A stretch of 41,144 nucleotides of DNA, taken from positions 10,116-51,259 of the forward strand of contig NZ_AZEY01000073.1 of NCBI RefSeq assembly GCF_001434255.1. Direction: 5' to 3'. The notes below the pieces were generated by a model, which had not been told where the DNA came from, ran no database searches, and was given only the letters and a program-made list of their open reading frames with translations. Both the position numbers and the translations under genes were made by a program. Shown piece by piece: positions 1 through 8,112 of the stretch. Every line of letters begins with the position of its first letter. Within the stretch, counting starts at the first letter, position 1. The stretch is from Lentilactobacillus diolivorans DSM 14421. Lineage in GTDB: Bacteria > Bacillota > Bacilli > Lactobacillales > Lactobacillaceae.

Positions 1-27
1 ATTTAACCGCTTGCTGGCCCACTCTGT
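1..27. repeat. Right-end fragment of the intergenic hairpin repeat family
   Basis: The first bases contain TAACCGCTTGCTGGCCCACTCT, which matches the right terminus of the hairpin repeats at 27.96 kb and 24.16 kb almost base for base. The rest of this copy presumably lies left of the window. It abuts the stop codon of the minus-strand aminotransferase gene, the same placement as the copies after phnXW and before the 30.8 kb gene, so it may serve as that gene's terminator. Confidence 0.6.
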
Positions 28-1209
28 TTATCTGTTTTGTTTTGCACTGGTAAATGCTTCAATGCCCTGTTTTAATCGATTTAACCCGTCTATAAGCATG
101 GTTTCCGGGCACGCGATATTAATTCTAAGAAATTGATTACCATTACCACCGTAAACAGTTCCGGCGGAAACATACAAACCAGTCCGGTCGCGAATAAACC
201 TTTCTAATTGATCAGAATGGGTTGTGAGTTCGCTGCAGTCAATCCAAACCAGGTAAGTTGCATTAGATGTGACGACATGAATTTGAGGGATATTTTGATT
301 ACAGAATTCGGTTAAGATTTGCCGATTTTTAATCAGTTGTTGTTTTAATTCGGCTAACCATTTGTGACCCTTGGTATAAGCAGCGATTGATCCTGGCAGG
401 GCTAATAGATTTGGCTCAGCCAATTCATCGGTATTAAGACCGCGAGATACAATATTTCTTAACCCCTCATTTGGGACAATCACTGTTGCAGCGTGAAGGG
501 CCGCGACGTTAAACGTTTTGCTGGGTGAGACAGCGGCAATTGTCTGTTGAATGAGATTGTCCGGTAACGAAAAAATGGGGGTGTAGGCTGGCTTACCACA
601 AACCAGATCACCATGAATTTCATCGCTGAATAAGGTGACATGATGTTTCATGCAAAGCTGACTAATTCGAAGCAATTCATCCTTAGACCAGACTTTGCCA
701 ACCGGATTATGAGGATTGCACAGGATCATCATCGTGCTCAATGGGTCAGCTAATTTTTTCTCCAAGTCATCCCAATCGACAGAATAGGAGTGAGCTTGTT
801 GATCGTATACCAAGTCACTGGACAAAACATGACGGCCATTGTTTAAAATTGAATTGTAAAAGATGTTGTAGACTGGTGCTTGAACCACAACGTTATCACC
901 CACGTTGCTGACGCGGCGAACCGTTGAAGAAATTGATGGGACAACGCCGGTGCAGAAAATCATCCAGTCTGGATCAGGTCGGGTTTGATGTTCGGATTCG
1001 TACCAATTAGCGACCGCGTTGAAATAGTCCGTGTGAGGTTCCTCATAACCGAAAATTCCGAATTGAACCTTTTTCTGCATTGCGGTGATAATTTCCGGAG
1101 CCGCCTTAAAATCCATATCCGCTACCCACATTGGCAGTTCATTTGGTTTGACGTCCCATTTAACCGAATCGGTATCCCGACGGGGGATAATCGATTTGAA
1201 ATCATACAT
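28..1209 (-). CDS. MalY/PatB family pyridoxal-phosphate aminotransferase (C-S beta-lyase)
   Basis: A 393-residue fold-type I PLP enzyme of the MalY/PatB group. Family members cleave C-S bonds of cystathionine or cysteine, giving pyruvate, ammonia and a thiol in the cytoplasm. The sequence shows the typical N-terminus (RRDTDSVKWD), the substrate-site string WVADMDF, NPHNPVGKVW, the SDEIHGDL cofactor motif and the PLP lysine in SPSKTFN near residue 231. An upstream in-frame ATG would add 21 residues inside the preceding gene. The start at MYDFK is preferred because AAGGA lies just upstream and the family begins there. It starts one base after the stop of the DUF3737 gene, so the two are surely cotranscribed. 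The substrate cannot be decided; lyase or aminotransferase activity are both possible. Confidence 0.88.
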   Translation of the reverse strand: MYDFKSIIPRRDTDSVKWDVKPNELPMWVADMDFKAAPEIITAMQKKVQFGIFGYEEPHTDYFNAVANWYESEHQTRPDPDWMIFCTGVVPSISSTVRRVSNVGDNVVVQAPVYNIFYNSILNNGRHVLSSDLVYDQQAHSYSVDWDDLEKKLADPLSTMMILCNPHNPVGKVWSKDELLRISQLCMKHHVTLFSDEIHGDLVCGKPAYTPIFSLPDNLIQQTIAAVSPSKTFNVAALHAATVIVPNEGLRNIVSRGLNTDELAEPNLLALPGSIAAYTKGHKWLAELKQQLIKNRQILTEFCNQNIPQIHVVTSNATYLVWIDCSELTTHSDQLERFIRDRTGLYVSAGTVYGGNGNQFLRINIACPETMLIDGLNRLKQGIEAFTSAKQNR

Positions 1210-1210
1210 G

Positions 1211-2077
1211 TTAAGCACTCTTTTCCTTGGTTGTTTTAGTGTCAGTGATAATCGTCGTTTTGGCTGGATCAACTTTGGTTGAATCCATGATCAGTTGACC
1301 GATTGATTTAGCGTGGATCTTACCGCTGATTGGATTTTTGACGCTGGTGATCTTTGAATCGATTTCCGCGTCAATGTTTTGGCAATATTCAAATGCCAAG
1401 TCGGTTTCCAACAGCCGGCAATGACGCATGGTCAAATGATCGATGTAACACAAGCCCTGATCACTTTCGATAGTACAGTTAATTAAAGTGAGATTTTTCG
1501 TGTTCCAAGCAAGATATTCACCATTAATGACCGAATCGTAAATCGTCACATTTTCACAATTCCAAAAGGCATCCTTGGTGACAAATGTTGAATGATGCAC
1601 CTCAACATTTTTGGCACCATCAAACGCATAGTTGCCGATCAAGTCCAAATGGTCAATATAAATATCATGACTGTTCATACCAAAGTAGCTGCCATTTGCC
1701 TGAACGTGATCAATTTTAATGTGGTCACAGTTCCAAAGTGTTTCACCGGCATTTGAAAAATGATCATTGGTTAGCGTTAAATGTGAGCTGCGGCGGAAAG
1801 TTTTACTAGCTTGAACGGAACAATCCGTCATTTGAAGATCATCAGTGTACCAGATACCGGCATGGGCAATCTTTTCAAAAATGGTGTGATTGACAGTCAC
1901 GTGTTTACTATACCAAAGCGGATATTTCCATTTAAAAATCGAATGCTCGAGATCGATATTTCGGCTTTCCTTTAATGGTGATTCACCCTTGCCAAAAGTG
2001 GTACCCGTAATTTTTGCGTCAGCTTCGGCGAAAAGGGGCCGTTCGCCTTCAAAGTATTGATCTTGGTATTTTTTCAT
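1211..2077 (-). CDS. DUF3737 family protein (right-handed beta-helix-like)
   Basis: A 288-residue protein that I recognise as the DUF3737 type common in lactobacilli and other Firmicutes. Short repeats run through most of the chain: a hydrophobic residue, a polar turn and an aromatic or Asn/Asp about every 20 residues (for example NVTIYDSVINGEY, NLTLINCTIES, HLTMRHCRLLET). This is what a parallel beta-helix looks like. No signal peptide or membrane segment is visible, so it is probably cytoplasmic. The start has AGAAAGGCG upstream. It leads a two-gene operon with the MalY/PatB enzyme. The biochemical function of the family is unknown to me; a carbohydrate-related role is only suggested by the fold. 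Confidence 0.85.
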   Translation of the reverse strand: MKKYQDQYFEGERPLFAEADAKITGTTFGKGESPLKESRNIDLEHSIFKWKYPLWYSKHVTVNHTIFEKIAHAGIWYTDDLQMTDCSVQASKTFRRSSHLTLTNDHFSNAGETLWNCDHIKIDHVQANGSYFGMNSHDIYIDHLDLIGNYAFDGAKNVEVHHSTFVTKDAFWNCENVTIYDSVINGEYLAWNTKNLTLINCTIESDQGLCYIDHLTMRHCRLLETDLAFEYCQNIDAEIDSKITSVKNPISGKIHAKSIGQLIMDSTKVDPAKTTIITDTKTTKEKSA

Positions 2078-2277
2078 ATATTTCGCCTTTCTGATTTTAA
2101 TGCTTGCCTTCTAAGATCAAGAATAATCGAGAATCAATCTGATTAATCTTATATTATCCATGGTAAACCAACTTTTGTGGATTGCGAGTGAAAAATTAGA
2201 AAAGGGTAGGGATAAAAGCCCTTTCATTTTAGCCAGTGAACCATTGCACTGCTATAATGAATGTGGAGGTGAAAAAC

Positions 2278-2511
2278 ATGACAACAATTTATGTGGATCC
2301 TTCCAAAAAGAAGGAACAAGTTGTTCAGTTGTCGGATGGTAGCCAGGGCTTGATGTATGCCAAGAAGCAAAAGGGTGGCACCGCGTACGAGTTTAAATTT
2401 ACCGCGCATTTGCATCCCAGTTTCTTAATTACTCATGTACCGGTTGATGGCGATGTTGAAAACGTCGATACAATTGATGGTAAGCAGTCGTTTAAGATTG
2501 CCCTTCGTTGA
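2278..2511 (+). CDS. Small conserved-looking hypothetical protein (77 aa)
   Basis: The 77-residue product begins MTTIYVDPSKKKEQ. The start is fixed by GGAGGTG seven bases before the ATG; earlier in-frame starts have no ribosome site. A TATAAT at 2253-2258 is a likely -10 box just upstream. The protein is mixed charged/hydrophobic with no signal peptide and no membrane segment, and looks like a compact beta-rich cytoplasmic domain. It is monocistronic, closed by the terminator at 2607. I do not recognise the family. Confidence 0.7.
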   Translation: MTTIYVDPSKKKEQVVQLSDGSQGLMYAKKQKGGTAYEFKFTAHLHPSFLITHVPVDGDVENVDTIDGKQSFKIALR

Positions 2512-2606
2512 TGATTTTATATATTTTTGGATCTTGTGATTGATCTAAGCGTATATAAGCTTGTGAGCAGGAAGGGCAGTTAGTAGGTTAATTCATTTCT
2601 ACAGGG

Positions 2607-2641
2607 AAGGCTGAGGCGATCAGAGCGCTTCAGCCTTTTTT
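2607..2641 (+). terminator. Rho-independent terminator after the 77-aa gene
   Basis: AAGGCTGAGGCG and CGCTTCAGCCTT form a 12-bp stem with one G-T pair and a short loop, followed by six T. The gap from here to 2880 holds only a weak AATTAAAGC/GCTTTTAATT hairpin near 2690-2710 and no gene that I can support. Confidence 0.8.
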
Positions 2642-2883
2642 GTTGACGATTTTAATTATTTTATGTTTCGTGATCCGGGAGGACTAATTAAAGCTTCCCT
2701 GCTTTTAATTGACCTTTGGTTGACATGTATTTAAGAATCAAAAATAGAATTTTGCTGGGCATGATTTTATGGAAAGGATATTTAAATGGGCTTCATTGTG
2801 TTTTAATTTAGAATACTGTCAGTTATTGGACGTATTTATTCACAAAAAATAATTTAACCAACATTTTGATTTCTTGATTTCGA

Positions 2884-2928
2884 GACCTTATTACCAAGCA
2901 CGAATAGATTTTGGCTTATAATAAGGTC
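2884..2928 (+). promoter_or_regulatory. Promoter with flanking 10-bp dyad (candidate operator) for the MDR gene
   Basis: A TATAAT at 2917-2922 is the likely -10 box. Two perfectly complementary decamers, GACCTTATTA (2884-2893) and TAATAAGGTC (2919-2928), flank the promoter with 25 bases between them; the right one overlaps the -10 box. No good -35 hexamer is present at 17 bp. The layout fits repressor sites or an activator-dependent promoter. The regulator is not in the window as an obvious neighbour. Confidence 0.45.
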
Positions 2929-2968
2929 GAAGGGAACTTATAGATTGATTAGAATTGGAGGTAAGGTT

Positions 2969-3940
2969 ATGAAAGCTGCATATATCAATAAAACCGGTGA
3001 CAGCAAAGAAATTATCGTAGGTGATTTACCGACTCCGAGCATGAATCGTGATGAGGTATTAGTCAAAGTTGAAGCAGTCTCGGTTAACCACGTGGATACT
3101 TTTGTTCGCGCCGGTTCGTATAAGACTAAGAAAACCTTCCCGTTTGTGATTGGTCGGGATGCGGTTGGAACGGTTGTCGAAGTTGGGTCGGCGGTGACTA
3201 ACTTTTCCAAGGGTGTTTCAGTCTGGACCAACAGTATGGGCTATGATGGTCGGCAAGGGGTCACCAGTGAATACGCTGTTATCCCTGCTGATCGACTTTA
3301 TCATTTACCTGCCGGGGTTGATCCCATTCAAGCAGTTGCTTCGGTTCACTCTTCGGCAACGGCCGCAATCTTAATTAATGATATTTTTGAAGCTCAGCCT
3401 GAAAAAACCATTCTAATTGAAGGTGCCGCCGGTCACGTCGGGAAAAAATTGGTTCAAATCGCTCACACGATGAATTTGAGAGTGATCACAACGTCAAATG
3501 AAAGAGATTTCGGAACTCTTGATGCATTGGGGAGCGATTATCAGTTAGATTACAAGAAATCGCTGCATAAACAATTGGAAAAGCATGCTATCGATGGGGT
3601 TGATTATGCCGTTGATACATCCGGACGGGTTGAACTTGAAGATAATTTGGATGCCTTGAATCAAGGTGGGATTGTCGGGGTGATCACAGCTCCCAAGGAT
3701 AATAAATTTACACTTTCAGTTCGTCAATTCTATACGCAGGCCAAGCGAATTGAAGGCTTTGTTATCAGCCATGCGACAACAGAGCAACTGTTAAATGCCG
3801 CTAAATTATTAAATCAACGGATGGCGGATGGCTTTCTACTTGAAGATCCAGTGCTGACTAAAAAGATTGATGATGCCGCATGGGCACATCGTCAATTGGA
3901 AAAGAATGTTGTGAAAGAACGAGTCGTTTTAACCATGTAA
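2969..3940 (+). CDS. MDR-superfamily NADPH:quinone reductase / zinc-less alcohol dehydrogenase-like
   Basis: A 323-residue medium-chain dehydrogenase/reductase. The N-terminal GroES-like catalytic domain (about 1-125) begins MKAAYINKTGDSKEI and contains VKVEAVSVNHVDTFVRAG and the DAVGTVVEVGSAV segment. The Rossmann domain holds EGAAGHVGKKLVQIA (the AxxGxxG cofactor loop) near residue 150. The cysteine and histidine zinc ligands of classical alcohol dehydrogenases are absent, pointing to a quinone-reductase or enoyl-reductase-like enzyme using NADPH. The start follows GGAGGTAAGG; a longer frame starting at 2945 lacks such a site. It is monocistronic, behind the dyad promoter and before a strong terminator. 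The substrate is unknown; a role in stress or electrophile detoxification is a guess from the family. Confidence 0.85.
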   Translation: MKAAYINKTGDSKEIIVGDLPTPSMNRDEVLVKVEAVSVNHVDTFVRAGSYKTKKTFPFVIGRDAVGTVVEVGSAVTNFSKGVSVWTNSMGYDGRQGVTSEYAVIPADRLYHLPAGVDPIQAVASVHSSATAAILINDIFEAQPEKTILIEGAAGHVGKKLVQIAHTMNLRVITTSNERDFGTLDALGSDYQLDYKKSLHKQLEKHAIDGVDYAVDTSGRVELEDNLDALNQGGIVGVITAPKDNKFTLSVRQFYTQAKRIEGFVISHATTEQLLNAAKLLNQRMADGFLLEDPVLTKKIDDAAWAHRQLEKNVVKERVVLTM

Positions 3941-4030
3941 CAAATGCCACGAGATATTTCTGATCCTTAATATTTGGACAGGTTTCTTATGTGTTCGTAA
4001 GTTTTTTTCTCCTAACCATCAAATTTGTCA

Positions 4031-4087
4031 AAAACCACTTAATCAAAATTCCTACAAACAGGGATTCTGATTAAGTGGTTTTTATTT
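4031..4087. terminator. Bidirectional terminator between convergent genes
   Basis: AAAACCACTTAATCA pairs with TGATTAAGTGGTTTT, and a further AAATTCC/GGGATT part extends the stem around a short loop. There are A/T runs on both sides, so it can stop the MDR transcript on plus and the 86-aa gene on minus. Confidence 0.85.
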
Positions 4088-4115
4088 TTGAGATTAATTG
4101 ATTGGACTTCACAGA

Positions 4116-4376
4116 CTATCCTAAGGTCAAATGATAAAAGATCTTAATCTTGGCTGCCTGTTCCTTGAAGTTTCTAACCCGTCGAACCGGTTTAATGGGT
4201 TGGCGACTTCTTTTTTCTTCCTCACAATCGTGAAGGGTCAGCAGCATTTTTGCTTCGCCATCACCGTTGTTTGCTCGTCGTTCCAGTTCAGTACGAGCGC
4301 TTTTGGCGAATAAAGCGCTGGCCCAGTTAGTCGGTGTGAGCCGTTGATATAAATAGTAATTAGTTTCGTTTTGCAT
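4116..4376 (-). CDS. Hypothetical protein (86 aa)
   Basis: The 86-residue product begins MQNETNYYLYQRLTP. It is rich in Arg/Lys/Glu in its second half (EEEKRSRQPIKPVRRVRNFKEQ), with no signal peptide or membrane segment. The chosen ATG is 12 bases after GGGGGA; an upstream ATG (98 aa) would place that purine run inside the coding region. It is convergent with the MDR gene and divergent from the phosphonate operon, with a shared intergenic region of about 270 bp. I do not recognise the family. The composition suggests a small cytoplasmic, possibly nucleic-acid-contacting protein, but that is inference only. Confidence 0.55.
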   Translation of the reverse strand: MQNETNYYLYQRLTPTNWASALFAKSARTELERRANNGDGEAKMLLTLHDCEEEKRSRQPIKPVRRVRNFKEQAAKIKIFYHLTLG

Positions 4377-4539
4377 AATAATGTTAATTCCCCCGTTATG
4401 TTTGATACGCAAATTGTTATTCGTAAATAATCATACCTAAGATTATTATCATTTGTCCCGCCAGTCAAGGCCTTTATGGAACTGATTGTTATTTTGAGGT
4501 GGACAATCATCTGCTAAATTGGTTATCATCAGCATTACT

Positions 4540-4604
4540 TTTACAGTTTTAGTACATCATATTTACCTTAGATTTACAGGATATTTACACCCGTTTCATA
4601 CAAT
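4540..4604 (+). promoter_or_regulatory. PHO box array and -10 of the phosphonate operon
   Basis: Six hexamers sit at exact 11-bp steps: TTTACA (4540), AGTACA (4551), TTTACC (4562), TTTACA (4573), TTTACA (4584) and TTCATA (4595). A TACAAT at 4599-4604 is the likely -10 box. In Bacillus the response regulator PhoP binds direct TT(A/C/T)ACA-like repeats with about 5-bp spacers, placed around -20 to -60. The core four repeats fall exactly there. The operon is therefore probably induced by phosphate starvation through PhoPR. Confidence 0.8.
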
Positions 4605-4644
4605 TGAGTTGTTCAAAAATAATGGGAATATGGGAGTTAATGAC

Positions 4645-5670
4645 ATGAATTTACTTAAGAAAGCGGCTTTATTCACCACTTTACTCGGAGTTACTGTGGC
4701 TCTTGGGGCTTGTTCAAGTGCCGGGGCGACTGGCAAGTCCGGCCAATCTGGCAAATTAACGGTTGTCTTTTTACCTGGCGATTCTGTTAAAGAAGAGGGG
4801 GCCGCTCGGGCAGCATTGAGTAAAGAAGTTGCCAAGGCGACGGGCAAGAAGGTTCAAGTTCAAACAACGACGGATTATAACGTCGCGATTCAGGCAATTT
4901 CATCTGGAAAAGCCCAGATTGCTTTAATGGGTCCTGACAGTTATATTCAAGCACATCAACAAAGTAAAAATGTGCAACCGATTGTGACTTACACAGGTAA
5001 ATCCGGCACGTTAAAAGATGCCTATTACCACAGTTACATTATGGTGCCAAAGGATAAAGCTAGCCAATACAAAGTTAACGGCAAATATAGTTTAAAAAAT
5101 ATCAAGGGTAAGAAGATGTCATTTGTCAGCAATACGTCAACTTCAGGGTATGCGATTCCGGCAGGTGCAATCGCTAAAACTTTCAACATTAAAAATAAAG
5201 ATGACTTGGCTCAAAGTGGTAAATTTTTCTCTAAAGTTTTGTTTGGGGGGTCTCATCAAGGGTCCACTGTTAACTTGCTAAAGGGAGATGCTGACGTTGC
5301 AGCGTTTGATGATATGGATTTAACCCAATATGGGAAATTTCTAAATGATTCAAACAAAGTTGGCGCCATTTTCCAGATTAATAAGAATGCGCCAGCACCA
5401 TTTAATCAGGTTCGTGGGAAAGAAAGTTTGGCAATCGCAGCCTATAAAGTTCAAAACGAACCAATCGCGGTTAACAATAAGTATGTTAGCAAAAAAGAAA
5501 TTAAAGAAATTGTGAAGGATTTGACATCTAAGCGGGTTACCAATGACCGGACATTCTTTGCGCCGGCTAATGCTAAGAAACGTGGCTTATTACCTAAGGA
5601 TGGCAACACCCAATTTAAAGCAGTCAGCGATAGTTGGTATCAACCAACTCATCAAATTTTAGGTGAATAA
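4645..5670 (+). CDS. phnD: Phosphonate ABC transporter substrate-binding lipoprotein
   Basis: A 341-residue PhnD-type binding protein, anchored by lipidation outside the membrane, that would deliver phosphonate (or phosphite/phosphate) to the permease. Residues 1-22 are a lipoprotein signal with lipobox LGAC. The mature part shows the family features TVVFLPGDSVKEEG, the YNVAIQAISSGKAQIALMGPDSYI segment, SFVSNTSTSGYAIPAGAI (ligand phosphate loop) and GSHQGSTVNLLKGDADVAAFDD. The start is chosen at MNLLKKAALF because GGGAG lies eight bases upstream and the signal peptide begins there. First gene of the phn operon, directly behind the PHO box. The downstream phnX-phnW fusion suggests that 2-aminoethylphosphonate is the substrate. 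Confidence 0.92.
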   Translation: MNLLKKAALFTTLLGVTVALGACSSAGATGKSGQSGKLTVVFLPGDSVKEEGAARAALSKEVAKATGKKVQVQTTTDYNVAIQAISSGKAQIALMGPDSYIQAHQQSKNVQPIVTYTGKSGTLKDAYYHSYIMVPKDKASQYKVNGKYSLKNIKGKKMSFVSNTSTSGYAIPAGAIAKTFNIKNKDDLAQSGKFFSKVLFGGSHQGSTVNLLKGDADVAAFDDMDLTQYGKFLNDSNKVGAIFQINKNAPAPFNQVRGKESLAIAAYKVQNEPIAVNNKYVSKKEIKEIVKDLTSKRVTNDRTFFAPANAKKRGLLPKDGNTQFKAVSDSWYQPTHQILGE

Positions 5671-5691
5671 TCTATCAGAAAGGAAGATTGC

Positions 5692-6444
5692 ATGTTAACG
5701 ATTAAGGATTTATCGAAAAGCTATGACGGCCAAAAGCAATCGCTGCATGATGTTTCGTTCAGTGCCAAACCGGGTGAAGTGACAGTCGTTATTGGACCAT
5801 CGGGTGCTGGAAAGACGACGCTCTTGCGGAGTATTAATCAGTTAATTCGTGATAATGATGGTGAAATCTGATTTGAGGATGATAATGTCCGCGCCCTTAA
5901 TAAATATGAGTTGAAATTATTGCGTACCCAAATTGGCATGATCTTTCAAAATTACAATTTGATTGAACCTCTAACAGCACTTGAAAATGTCCTTCATGGC
6001 CGTTTGGCTGCTAAATCAACCATTGCCGGGATGTTTTCTTTATACACGAAGGCGGAAAAACAGGAAGCATTTGACCTGTTAAACGAAGTTGGGTTAGCTG
6101 AATTCGCTTATAAACGGTGCCGGGATCTTAGCGGCGGCCAAAAGCAGCGGGTTGGGATCGCCAGAGCGTTGATGCAGCATCCTAAGATGATTCTTTGTGA
6201 TGAACCAATTGCTTCGCTGGATCCGAGATCAACGACAATGGTAATGGACATCCTTCAGCGTTTGGCGAAAAAGAAGCATTTAATCGTGTTGATTAATTTA
6301 CATCAGGTCGATATTGCCAAAACGTATGCTGATCATGTGGTGGGCATTAATTCTGGTCGATTGGTTTTTGACGGTAAGCCTGATCAGCTGGATGCAATGA
6401 CGGTTAATGAAATCTATCGGTCAGTTGCGGTTCAGGAGGCCTAG
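5692..6444 (+). pseudogene. phnC: Phosphonate ABC transporter ATPase, interrupted by in-frame TGA
   Basis: The ATP-binding subunit that would power phosphonate import. From the ATG at 5692 (AAAGGAAG upstream) the frame reads MLTIKDLSKSYDG, Walker A GPSGAGKTT at residues 35-43, then TGA at codon 60 (5869-5871). The frame stays open to 6444 with the Q-loop region (IGMIFQNYNL), signature LSGGQKQR, Walker B MILCDEP, D-loop SLD and switch histidine in NLHQ. Length without the stop (250 residues) is normal for PhnC. A TTG-initiated fragment from 5911 lacks Walker A and could not be a working ATPase. The rest of the operon is intact, so this is a recent nonsense mutation, a sequencing error, or less likely read-through. 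Confidence 0.85.
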
Positions 6445-6446
6445 CT

Positions 6447-7241
6447 ATGGAAATGAAGGTCAGTAATAAAACTTTTGCAGCAAAACGGTTAAAGATAACG
6501 GGAATCATTGTTTTACTAGCGCTCATTTATCTGGTCTGTTCGCTGATACTGAATTTTCAAACCAGTTCCTTTTTATCAGTCCAAACCGGGCTCATTTGGC
6601 TGGCGAAGAATTTTATTCCTAATTCACAGTCAATTCAGTATTGGCAAGATATCGCTTATCAACTGTTTCGAACTTTTTTGGTAGCTGTTTCATCCACCAC
6701 GGTTGCTGCGGGTGGCGCCTTATTTCTGGCGATTTTAGGGGCAAAAAATACTGCCTTGAATAGAAATGCGAGCTGGATTATTCGTGGCTTTGCGTCATTA
6801 CTAAGAAACATTCCAATTGTTGGCTGGGCGATGATCTTACTGTTTTCCTTTAAGCAAAATGATTTTACAGGATTTCTAGCATTGTTCTTCTTGTCACTTG
6901 GATTTTTGACCCGCGCATTTATGGAAACTATTGAGGACTTTGGTTCAGAAAAAATTCAAGCGTTGCAAGCAACCGGTGCCAATTATTTACAAGTTGTTTT
7001 TCAAGCCGTTTTGCCTGAAGTTGCAACGGCATTGATTTCATGGATTCTGTATATGATTGAAAATAATATTCGGGATGCGACGCTGGTTGGGTTATTAACA
7101 GGGACCGGCATTGGTTTCTTATTTGATCTGTACTTTAAAAGTCTAAGGTATGGGGCAGCGGGCTTGGTTGTCACGGCAATTATTATTTTGGTTGTCGCCA
7201 TTGAGCTTGTTTCAAATTACATTGAGAGGTGCATTCAATGA
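6447..7241 (+). CDS. phnE: Phosphonate ABC transporter permease, first subunit
   Basis: A 264-residue PhnE-type permease with about six membrane segments. The first is at roughly residues 16-34, and the transport block holds YQLFRTFLVAVSSTTVAAGGALFLAI, GFASLLRNIPIVGWAMI and the EAA-like loop EKIQALQATGANYLQVVFQAVLPE that docks on the ATPase. It starts two bases after the phnC stop, with AGGAGG inside the end of phnC, and overlaps the next permease by ATGA. It should pair with the second PhnE as a heterodimer. Confidence 0.9.
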   Translation: MEMKVSNKTFAAKRLKITGIIVLLALIYLVCSLILNFQTSSFLSVQTGLIWLAKNFIPNSQSIQYWQDIAYQLFRTFLVAVSSTTVAAGGALFLAILGAKNTALNRNASWIIRGFASLLRNIPIVGWAMILLFSFKQNDFTGFLALFFLSLGFLTRAFMETIEDFGSEKIQALQATGANYLQVVFQAVLPEVATALISWILYMIENNIRDATLVGLLTGTGIGFLFDLYFKSLRYGAAGLVVTAIIILVVAIELVSNYIERCIQ

Positions 7242-8101
7242 TTAACAAACCGGAACGACAATTAACAATAAATCCAGTGGTAGCCTCCGAGCTTCCAAAC
7301 CCATCAGTTCACCGAATTCATGATTCAAGGCGAACCTTAATGCGGACGATTTTACTAGTCCTTGTTGGTGTGACTGCACTAACGATGCCATCATTAATTC
7401 CCCATGGGCTAAACTTGTGGGCGGCTTTTGGCAACTTTGCTGAAAATTTAAAAATTATGTTCGTGACTCCCAGAACCGGCAACGATACCTGGCAAGTACT
7501 GTGGGTTGCGTTGGCACAAAGCATCTCATTGGCGTTTTTAACAACGGTAATTGGTTCAATTGTTGCCTTTTTCTTCGCCTTAATGGGATCTCATAAATTA
7601 TCGCCAAGCTGGTTGGTCTACACTGTTCAAAGTGTGATGGCGTTTATCCGCGCCATTCCCACGATTCTCTGGGTTCTGATTTACAGTGTGGCATTGGGAC
7701 TAGGCGCTAACGCTGCGGTGATTGGATTAACATTTCACAGTGTGGCTTATCTGACCAAAGTATATGCTGACAGCATCGATGATTTATCCGGTGACAGCTT
7801 ATCGTCTCTATCAGCCATCGGGGTTGGTTTCTGGCCAATCGTGACTCAGGCGGTAATCCCGGAAACAATGCCTAATTTGCTGAGTTGGACGTTTATCCGT
7901 TTTGAAATCAATTTCACTAATGCGGTGGCAGTTGGTGCAGCCGCCGGTGCCGGTGGGATTGGCTATCAATTATATATGGCCAGTGGTTTTTACTTTGATT
8001 TTCATGAAGTTGGTTTAATTGTTTACATGCTGCTATTGTTTGCAGTCATTTTGGAAATTATCTCGTATATGCTTCGGAATAAAGTTATTAAACAACATTA
8101 G
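7238..8101 (+). CDS. phnE: Phosphonate ABC transporter permease, second subunit
   Basis: A 287-residue PhnE-type permease. A hydrophilic N-terminus of about 30 residues precedes six membrane segments; SLAFLTTVIGSIVAFFFALMG, AFIRAIPTILWVLIYSVALG and the coupling loop SSLSAIGVGFWPIVTQAVIPE are characteristic. The ATG at 7238 overlaps the preceding stop (ATGA), with GAGAGG upstream; a GTG at 7229 is less likely. Two different PhnE subunits next to each other are usual in Gram-positive phn operons. Followed 11 bases later by phnXW. Confidence 0.9.
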   Translation: MINKPERQLTINPVVASELPNPSVHRIHDSRRTLMRTILLVLVGVTALTMPSLIPHGLNLWAAFGNFAENLKIMFVTPRTGNDTWQVLWVALAQSISLAFLTTVIGSIVAFFFALMGSHKLSPSWLVYTVQSVMAFIRAIPTILWVLIYSVALGLGANAAVIGLTFHSVAYLTKVYADSIDDLSGDSLSSLSAIGVGFWPIVTQAVIPETMPNLLSWTFIRFEINFTNAVAVGAAAGAGGIGYQLYMASGFYFDFHEVGLIVYMLLLFAVILEIISYMLRNKVIKQH

Positions 8102-8112
8102 GAGGACACTAA

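Noticed and set aside
5911-6444. A separate shorter ABC ATPase gene starting at TTG 5911
   Set aside because: It lacks Walker A and has no ribosome site; it is the 3' part of phnC behind the TGA.
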